From assembly GCA_021791455.1 (NCBI GenBank), contig JAJYWM010000215.1, positions 1 through 19,362 of the forward strand: 19,362 bases of DNA. Reading direction: 5' to 3'. The notes under the pieces were generated by a model that saw only the letters and a program-made list of their open reading frames with translations, was not told where the DNA came from and did not search any database. This document shows positions 14,710 through 19,362 of the stretch, piece by piece. Origin of the DNA: a bacterium (GTDB lineage: Bacteria > Chloroflexota > Dormibacteria > UBA8260 > Bog-877). A program made the translations under genes and the position numbers. How positions within the stretch are numbered: the stretch's first letter is position 1; each line of letters opens with the position of its first letter.

Positions 14710-16445
14710 GCGCGACCGGGGAGCCCGGGGAGCCGCCGCCGCCAGAGGCATGGCCGAACGGTCGCCCCGGCGCGGTCTCGGGAGAGCCCCCTGGGCGCGA
14801 CGAGGTCGAGCTGTACACAAGGACGTTTCAGACCATCCTCAGGTCCTCGGGAGAGGTGCCGCTGCGGGCCCTCGAGAGGGCCCATCTGGGGATGAGGTCG
14901 TCGCTGCACCCGCTGGGAGAGGCCGCCAGCCTAGACAGCGGCGCTCTGCTCTACTCCCTCCACCGCCTGCCTCCTGTGATTCTCGAAATGCGGCGGGTCG
15001 TGCTCGGCCAGTCTCCGGAGCAGCTGCTGCTTACCGATCGGGAGGGGCGCTGGGAGCCCGTTACGGCTCCCGGCCGCCGCCGCCGCTGGTGGTGGGATGG
15101 GGCATCCGGCACCCTGGCCGTGGCCCTGGCGAGCAGCTCAGATCTGGACGACCTGGTGCCGACCCTGGTCGCCCTCCAGATCGAGTGGAACAAGGCCCAC
15201 CGCCTGCTGACCGAGCCCGGGGAGCGGGAGAGAGGAGGGATTCCCGAGCGCCTCGGCGTCGGTCCCGACGACTGGCTTCGCCTGGAGGCGCTATTTGGAG
15301 CCCGCCTGCCTGAGTTCATCGCTCGCGTGGGAGAGCGCCAGATGGACCTCAGGCTCCGACTTGTCGGCGGCTCCCAGGTCGGGTTCGCCCGCGCCACCCG
15401 GGAGTGGTGGGGGCCGATCGGGGAACTGCTGACTCGGGAGGGGCTCCGGGACCGACCCGTCTACTTCGTCAGCAGCAACGCCCACGGACTGGTCAACCTC
15501 CTGTCGGGAGTCGCCCGCCGCCGGCGGGACACCGTGATCCGCTGGGCCGAGGCATCCCATGACCCGGAGCTGAAGACCTTGGTCAGGCGCCGACGCACGG
15601 GAGCTCCGGTGTCCGAGGACAATTTCCTCTACTACGCGGCACGGCTTTGGTTCGAAGCCCACCCCAGGGCCAGAGCCGAGCGCACCGCCGAGGAGAGCCG
15701 GGAGGGCATCCACCACATAGAGGCCCGTTCGGGGACGGATGTCGCCGCCCAGGTTGTGGTCCTCAACCGTCTGGAGCCAGATCAGCTCGACCCACGGCTG
15801 GGCCCGCTGGACGGGCGCTCGCTGGCTGAGGCGCCCGAGGTGGTGATCAACATCCAGTACCCGCTGGGCCTGGGCGCGTACCACATTCTCCGCCAGGTGA
15901 TGGAGGCGACCGACCAGGTTGCGGGCGTCTACATCCTGGGCAAGGCGGCGACCCTGAACGCGGATGTCGGCGATGTCATGATCTCCGATGTCGTCCATGA
16001 CGAGCACAGCGGCAACACCTACTGGCTCGACAACTGTTTCAGCTACGCGGACGTGGCGCCGTTCGTCACCTCGAGGTCGGTCCTGGATCGGCAACGGGCC
16101 GTGTCCGTGCGCAGCACGTTCCTGCAGAACCGCGCCTACCTTGACTTCTACTACCGGGACGCTTACACGGTGGTGGAGATGGAGGCTGGCCCCTACCTGG
16201 GAGCGGTCTTCGAGGCGGGCGACCCCTCCCGCTATCCCACCGACGAGCAGGTCGACCTGACCCGACCCGCGATGGAGGTCGGATTGATCCACTACGCCTC
16301 GGACACCCCCTACACCCAGGCTCGCACCCTGGGGGCTCGGGGGCTCAGATTTGAAGGGATGGAGGGCACCTACGCCGGCGCTCTGGCCATCGCTCGGCGG
16401 ATCCTGCAGCGGGCTCATGCCCTCTCCTTGGCGGAGAGCGCATGA
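14706..16445 (+). CDS. Nucleoside-phosphorylase-like protein, probably DUF6909 family
   Basis: A 579-residue protein starting at a GTG that overlaps the glgP stop (GTGA). After a proline-rich lead, the N-terminal half is helical (RTFQTILRSSGEVPLRALER, LLYSLHRLPPVILEMRRVVL). It recalls proteins annotated DUF6909 in Bacteroidetes, from memory. The C-terminal third resembles the PNP/UDP phosphorylase fold: YILGKAATLNADVGDVMISD (from about 409), VVEMEAG (Glu491-Met-Glu493) and YASDTP (Ser532-Asp533). In PNP, UDP phosphorylase and MTAN enzymes the MEA glutamate binds the ribose and the SD aspartate is catalytic. The substrate is unknown. Coupling to alpha-glucan phosphorylase suggests a role in sugar-phosphate or nucleoside salvage, but this is inference. 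ATGA overlaps the next gene. Confidence 0.8.
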   Translation: MSATGEPGEPPPPEAWPNGRPGAVSGEPPGRDEVELYTRTFQTILRSSGEVPLRALERAHLGMRSSLHPLGEAASLDSGALLYSLHRLPPVILEMRRVVLGQSPEQLLLTDREGRWEPVTAPGRRRRWWWDGASGTLAVALASSSDLDDLVPTLVALQIEWNKAHRLLTEPGERERGGIPERLGVGPDDWLRLEALFGARLPEFIARVGERQMDLRLRLVGGSQVGFARATREWWGPIGELLTREGLRDRPVYFVSSNAHGLVNLLSGVARRRRDTVIRWAEASHDPELKTLVRRRRTGAPVSEDNFLYYAARLWFEAHPRARAERTAEESREGIHHIEARSGTDVAAQVVVLNRLEPDQLDPRLGPLDGRSLAEAPEVVINIQYPLGLGAYHILRQVMEATDQVAGVYILGKAATLNADVGDVMISDVVHDEHSGNTYWLDNCFSYADVAPFVTSRSVLDRQRAVSVRSTFLQNRAYLDFYYRDAYTVVEMEAGPYLGAVFEAGDPSRYPTDEQVDLTRPAMEVGLIHYASDTPYTQARTLGARGLRFEGMEGTYAGALAIARRILQRAHALSLAESA

Positions 16446-16795
16446 GCTCGCTCGCGGCGGAGCGCTGCCAGGCCTGCCACGGGCGCGTACCGCCGCTGAC
16501 TCGTGATGGTGCCCAGGCGCTCCTGGGGGACCTCGCCGAAGGCTGGACGATCCTTGGGGATGTTCTGAGCCGCCGGTTCACGGCACCTGATTTCCTCACG
16601 GCCTTCGCCCTCGCCACATCGGTGGCGCTGGTGGCCGAGCGCGAGGGTCATCACCCCGACCTCCTTGTGGGCTGGGGTTATCTGGAGATCAGGCTGACGA
16701 CGCACGCTGCCGCCGGGCTCACCCGCAACGACTTCATCATTGCGGCCAAGGTCGACCAGCTGGTGGCCGCCAAGGCGGCCGCCCCCGGATCGTAG
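16442..16795 (+). CDS. phhB: Pterin-4a-carbinolamine dehydratase
   Basis: A 117-residue protein with the family signature: EGHHPDLLVGWGYLEIRL, then TTHAAAGLTRNDFIIAAKVD. The adjacent histidines in GHHPD and the later THA histidine are the conserved catalytic residues. Known enzymes dehydrate 4a-hydroxytetrahydrobiopterin to recycle the pterin for aromatic amino acid hydroxylases; many bacteria carry it without such a hydroxylase and its role there is open. The N-terminus (ERCQACHGRVPPLT) is typical of bacterial members. The start ATG overlaps the upstream stop (ATGA), so translation is coupled. No pterin-dependent hydroxylase is in the window. It ends with TAG. Confidence 0.95.
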   Translation: MSSLAAERCQACHGRVPPLTRDGAQALLGDLAEGWTILGDVLSRRFTAPDFLTAFALATSVALVAEREGHHPDLLVGWGYLEIRLTTHAAAGLTRNDFIIAAKVDQLVAAKAAAPGS

Positions 16796-16804
16796 CCCGC
16801 GGGA

Positions 16805-17707
16805 ATGCTCGACAGGTCGGGAGGGGAGGGGACCCGATGCGTGGTCCTGGTCAATCCCGCGCGCGTTCCCCGCTCCCTCGGGCTTTCGTCTCTGATCCAG
16901 CGCCACGCCCGGGCGTCGGGATGGCGTGAGCCGATCTGGATAGAGACGGTGGAGGTCGGCGACGACGGTCTGGACGAGGCCCTCGGGGCGGGCGCCGATG
17001 TGCTCCTCGCGTGCGGCGGAGACGGTACCGTGGCCCGTGCGATTCAGGCGCTGGCGCAATGGGAGCAGGTGGCGCTGGGGATTGTGCCCCTGGGCAGTGG
17101 CAACCTGCTGGCGAGAAACCTCAACCTTCCCCGGGCGCCGGAGGCGGCGGTGCTGGTGGTCACAACGGGAATCCGCCGCCGCATCGACCTGGGGGAAGTA
17201 GGTGGCATTCGATTCGCGGTCGCGGCCGGAATCGGCATCGACGCCAAGATGCTGGCGGATGCGCCCGGGACGGCCAAGAGGGTATTCGGATGGCTGGCCT
17301 ACGTGCCATCTGCCGCGATCCATCTTCTGGATCCGGAGTTCGGGGTATCCCTGGAGGTCGACCAGGGACCGACACTCACCAGGCGCGTCAGATCGGTCCT
17401 GGTCTCAAATGTCGGCCGGCTGCCGGGAGGGATTCGCCTGCGGCGCGACATATCCACGGAGGACGGCCTCCTGGATGTGGTCGTCATCGCTCCGAGACGC
17501 CCCCGGGACTTCCTGCGCCTGGCACTTCGCCTGGGGCTGAGGCACCCTGAGGGGGTGGGCCTTGAGACCTTCCGCTGCCGTACCGTCAAGGTCGTCGCCG
17601 AGCGCTCCCAACCCCGCGAGGCCGACGGTGAGCCCCTGGCCCCTGCCCGGGAGCTGGTGGTCGGGGTGCTCCCTCGAGCGCTCCTGGTCTGCACCCAATC
17701 CACCTGA
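16805..17707 (+). CDS. Diacylglycerol kinase / YegS-like lipid kinase
   Basis: A 300-residue DAGK-domain protein that transfers phosphate from ATP to a lipid such as diacylglycerol or a related amphiphile at the membrane. The nucleotide motif GGDGTVARAIQAL is at 71-83, followed by IVPLGSGNLLARNLNLPR (Ser98 of GSGN in place of the more common Thr or Ala), DLGEVGGIRFAVAAGIGIDA and a C-terminal beta-sandwich with DGLLDVV. It follows the dehydratase after 9 bases. ATG 16805 lacks a ribosome site; GTG 16841 (VVLVNPARVP) has GGAGGGG about nine bases before it and is a good alternative start. Members differ in lipid specificity, so the substrate is not assigned. Confidence 0.91.
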   Translation: MLDRSGGEGTRCVVLVNPARVPRSLGLSSLIQRHARASGWREPIWIETVEVGDDGLDEALGAGADVLLACGGDGTVARAIQALAQWEQVALGIVPLGSGNLLARNLNLPRAPEAAVLVVTTGIRRRIDLGEVGGIRFAVAAGIGIDAKMLADAPGTAKRVFGWLAYVPSAAIHLLDPEFGVSLEVDQGPTLTRRVRSVLVSNVGRLPGGIRLRRDISTEDGLLDVVVIAPRRPRDFLRLALRLGLRHPEGVGLETFRCRTVKVVAERSQPREADGEPLAPARELVVGVLPRALLVCTQST

Positions 17708-17718
17708 TTCGCCCGGGG

Positions 17719-17731
17719 CGGGACAGTCCCG
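17719..17731. repeat. 13-base palindrome after the lipid kinase gene
   Basis: CGGGAC-A-GTCCCG is a perfect palindrome 11 bases after the lipid kinase stop, too tightly centred for a stable hairpin without losing pairs. It may be an operator half of unknown use or part of the operon's 3' end. Confidence 0.25.
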
Positions 17732-17745
17732 AGAGGGAGGAACTG

Positions 17746-17829
17746 GTGAGCTGGGTCGGGCTGCTGCGCCCCCAATCGTGGGGTCGGCGGTCACTCCGGT
17801 GGCCCGGCGCTGGCCGGGCCCGTCCATGA
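17746..17829 (+). CDS. Candidate 27-residue small ORF
   Basis: GTG at 17746 follows GGGAGG (17735-17740) by five bases, an ideal ribosome site, and opens a 27-codon frame (MSWVGLLRPQSWGRR...) ending in TGA at 17827-17829. A strong hairpin (17801-17820) occupies its last third, which argues against simple coding. It could be a peptide, a leftover gene start, or chance. Nothing downstream on this strand in the window would be controlled by it. Confidence 0.25.
   Translation: MSWVGLLRPQSWGRRSLRWPGAGRARP
17801..17820. terminator. Strong GC hairpin between convergent operons
   Basis: GGCCCGGC-GCTG-GCCGGGCC is a perfect 8-base stem with a four-base loop, lying in the 164-base gap between the lipid kinase and the glcF C-terminal part. 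Its symmetry suits both strands, so a bidirectional terminator is likely in spite of the missing T-run, which is common in GC-rich genomes. Confidence 0.45.
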
Positions 17830-17871
17830 TGGGCCGCGGCAAGGCCAAGTCCGCCGGGACTCGGATCTCGC

Positions 17872-18834
17872 CTATGAGGGCGGAGGCGACCCGGTCACCG
17901 CGGCCAGCACCAGCTCCACAGGGTGATAGGAGGGCAGCTGGGAGCCGCGGTCCCCAAGCGCCGCTCGGATCTGCAGCAGGCAGCCCGGGTTGCCCGCTGC
18001 CAGGCAGTCAGGGGCGACCGAGAGCACGTTGTCGGCCTTGCGCAGGCCAAGCTCCCGGGCGGCCCCGGGCTGGGTGAGGTTGTAGGTGCCGGCGCTGCCG
18101 CAGCAGAGATCTCCGTCCGGGACCTCCAGCAGCTCCAGTTCAGGGATGGCCCGAAGCACTCGCCTCGGAGGCTCGCTGACACCCTGGGCGTGAAGCAGGT
18201 GGCAGGCATCGTGATAGGCGACGCGCAACCGTACGGGATGGAGGTCCGAGGGGGGGCCGAGCTCGTCGAGGATCTCGGTGACGTCACGCACCTTGTCGGC
18301 TACCGACCTGGCACGGACCGCGAATAGCGGGTCTTCGGCCAGGAGCCTGCCGAGGTCGCGCATCATGGCACCGCAACCGGCAGCGTTGACCGCCACCCGG
18401 TCGATCCTGGGGTCGTCGAACAGCTCCACCAGCCGCCTAGCCCGCTTCAGAGCCGAATCCTCCCTGCCGGCATGGAGCTCCAATGCGCCGCAGCACCCCT
18501 GTCCTGGAGGCACGCTCACCTCGGCTCCGTAGGCGGCCAGGACCCGAGCGGTGGCGAGGTTGACGTGAGGCTCCATCACCCTTTGGACACAGCCGCCGAG
18601 AAGGGCCACCCTCATCCGGGCCGCACCACCTCCGGCCGGTCTGACCGGGGCCGGCAGTCTCGCCCACGTCCGGCGCAAGCTCTGCTCCGGAGCCAGCCGC
18701 AGGGCTGTCGCAAGAGGGGCCGCCGGCCCCTTGAGAAGTCCTTGACTGGCACCGACCAGTCCCAGCCTGCGCCCGGCCCAGAGGGCCGAGGTCAGCACTC
18801 TGAGACGGGTGGGATGAGGCAGGACCGAGAACAT
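17872..18834 (-). CDS. glcF: GlcF-like protein, C-terminal part with two CCG domains (after in-frame stop)
   Basis: A 320-residue frame with the two cysteine-rich (CCG) domains of glycolate oxidase iron-sulfur subunits and heterodisulfide-reductase-like proteins: GQGCCGALELHAG and AYHDACHLLHAQG, then DLCCGSAGTYNLTQPG. It is in the same reading frame as the ferredoxin-like part upstream and separated from it by one TAG and seven codons (ERILRAG). Together they would make a normal GlcF of about 447 residues. ATG 18834 has AGGG five bases upstream, so separate translation or reinitiation is feasible. GlcF works with GlcD and GlcE (FAD-linked) to oxidise glycolate to glyoxylate at the membrane; neither partner gene is in view. 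It ends with TAG. Confidence 0.85.
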   Translation of the reverse strand: MFSVLPHPTRLRVLTSALWAGRRLGLVGASQGLLKGPAAPLATALRLAPEQSLRRTWARLPAPVRPAGGGAARMRVALLGGCVQRVMEPHVNLATARVLAAYGAEVSVPPGQGCCGALELHAGREDSALKRARRLVELFDDPRIDRVAVNAAGCGAMMRDLGRLLAEDPLFAVRARSVADKVRDVTEILDELGPPSDLHPVRLRVAYHDACHLLHAQGVSEPPRRVLRAIPELELLEVPDGDLCCGSAGTYNLTQPGAARELGLRKADNVLSVAPDCLAAGNPGCLLQIRAALGDRGSQLPSYHPVELVLAAVTGSPPPS

Positions 18835-18855
18835 GCCGGCCCTGAGAATCCGCTC

Positions 18856-18858
18856 CTA
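18856..18858 (-). other. In-frame TAG interrupting glcF
   Basis: The minus strand reads TTT CCC CGC CCC TGG TAG GAG CGG ATT CTC AGG GCC GGC ATG. Both halves of GlcF are in one frame and the TAG is the only break. TAG serves as a normal terminal stop in at least the sulfocyanin, dehydratase and glcF genes here, so general reassignment is unlikely. Confidence 0.85.
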
Positions 18859-19215
18859 CCAGGGGCGGGGAAAGCGCCTTTCCACCTGTTGCCTGGTCTG
18901 CTCCAGGAGGCGGTCGTAGGCGACCCCGGATGGGCAGGCGGGCACGCAGGCGAGGCAGCCGAGGCACGAGTCCCAGTGGGCTACCATCTCGGAGGTCATT
19001 GGGCGCTCGCCTTGCTGGGCCAGGTCCATCAGCAGGATGCGGCCCCGCGGGGAATCCATCTCCTCGCCCCAGAGCTGGTAGGTGGGGCAGGCCGGCAGGC
19101 AGAAGCCGCAGTGAACGCAGTCGGACAGCAGCCCGGGGTCCGGAGGATGGTGGCGATCGAAAGCGGGGTCGACCGTGATCTGCGGCCCTGCGGCCGGTCT
19201 TGGCCGCTCAGCCAC
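18856..19215 (-). CDS. glcF: GlcF-like protein, N-terminal 2x[4Fe-4S] part (ends at premature TAG)
   Basis: A 119-residue ferredoxin-like part with two cysteine clusters: [12 protein letters not shown] (Cys33, 36, 39, 43) and [12 protein letters not shown] (Cys84, 87, 90, 94), separated by the typical [25 protein letters not shown] before the first cluster is the usual GlcF entry. I choose GTG 19215, which has AGAGG six bases upstream. The same frame stays open to the window's right edge, but that upstream part looks like non-coding or unrelated sequence. It stops at TAG in VERRFPRPW, where homologues continue. Without the CCG half it could still carry two clusters, but the complete electron path would need the second polypeptide or readthrough. 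Confidence 0.88.
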   Translation of the reverse strand: MAERPRPAAGPQITVDPAFDRHHPPDPGLLSDCVHCGFCLPACPTYQLWGEEMDSPRGRILLMDLAQQGERPMTSEMVAHWDSCLGCLACVPACPSGVAYDRLLEQTRQQVERRFPRPW

Positions 19216-19362
19216 GGGACACCTCTGCCAGAGGAGCCGTTGCCACTGAGTGAACTCTAGTAGTAAGCCCACTGCCGGTGGCACCCCGTCTCGGGGTTCC
19301 TCTCCCGTTGCCGGGTTCGGTTCTGGCCTCACCGCGGAACGCACACCGCCGAGGCAGTGGTC

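Noticed and set aside
15291..16418. 375-codon minus-strand frame
   Set aside because: It lies wholly antisense to the DUF6909-like gene and has shadow-type His/Gly/Val-rich composition.
18856..18858. UAG reassigned to an amino acid
   Set aside because: TAG ends the sulfocyanin, dehydratase and glcF frames at natural C-termini, so general reassignment does not fit; local readthrough remains possible.
19216..19362. C-terminus of GlcE upstream of glcF
   Set aside because: No frame in this stretch resembles a FAD-linked oxidase C-terminus; two of the three minus-strand frames give only short or low-complexity peptides and the third is the glcF frame itself.

Overview
The window is a GC-rich bacterial chromosome segment (clearly above 60% GC, with GTG and TTG starts and TGA and TAG stops). 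ClpS followed by a DUF2017 protein, a GNAT-first acyl-CoA synthetase/acetyltransferase, a sulfocyanin-type copper lipoprotein and several apparently leaderless start regions suggest an actinobacterium or a Chloroflexota/Dormibacterota-like soil lineage. This placement is inference; there is no rRNA or other marker. I see no tRNA, rRNA, CRISPR array, insertion sequence, integrase or phage gene.

Layout. Positions 1-2624 (minus): a FabF-type ketoacyl-ACP synthase, then a CbbQ/NorQ-type MoxR ATPase overlapping by 4 bases (ATGA) the start of its probable CbbO/NorD-type partner, which runs off the left edge. Positions 2849-3319 (plus): a small HAD phosphatase-like protein whose real start appears to be CTG. 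Positions 3365-9130 (minus): a GNAT/ADP-forming acyl-CoA synthetase fusion, an AIM24-family protein, an MDR oxidoreductase and a sulfocyanin-like copper lipoprotein. Positions 9275-10029 (plus): clpS and a DUF2017 gene two bases apart. Positions 10255-12200 (minus): an aminopeptidase P and, upstream of it, a hypothetical gene.

Positions 12388-17707 (plus) hold the most interesting block: alpha-glucan phosphorylase, a large protein with a nucleoside-phosphorylase-like C-terminus (it resembles what I remember as DUF6909), a pterin-4a-carbinolamine dehydratase and a diacylglycerol/lipid kinase. The first three overlap stop-to-start by 4 bases (GTGA, then ATGA) and the fourth follows after 9 bases, so this is almost certainly one operon. 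Positions 17872-19215 (minus) hold a glycolate-oxidase iron-sulfur subunit (GlcF) cut in two by an in-frame TAG; an AGGG-preceded ATG lies 7 codons after the stop.

Most of the window is core metabolism and protein quality control. The points worth following are the phosphorylase-DUF6909-like operon, the amber-interrupted glcF, the CTG start, the shared TANNNT start-region pattern that suggests leaderless transcripts, and the sulfocyanin domain joined to an InlB-repeat-like module.
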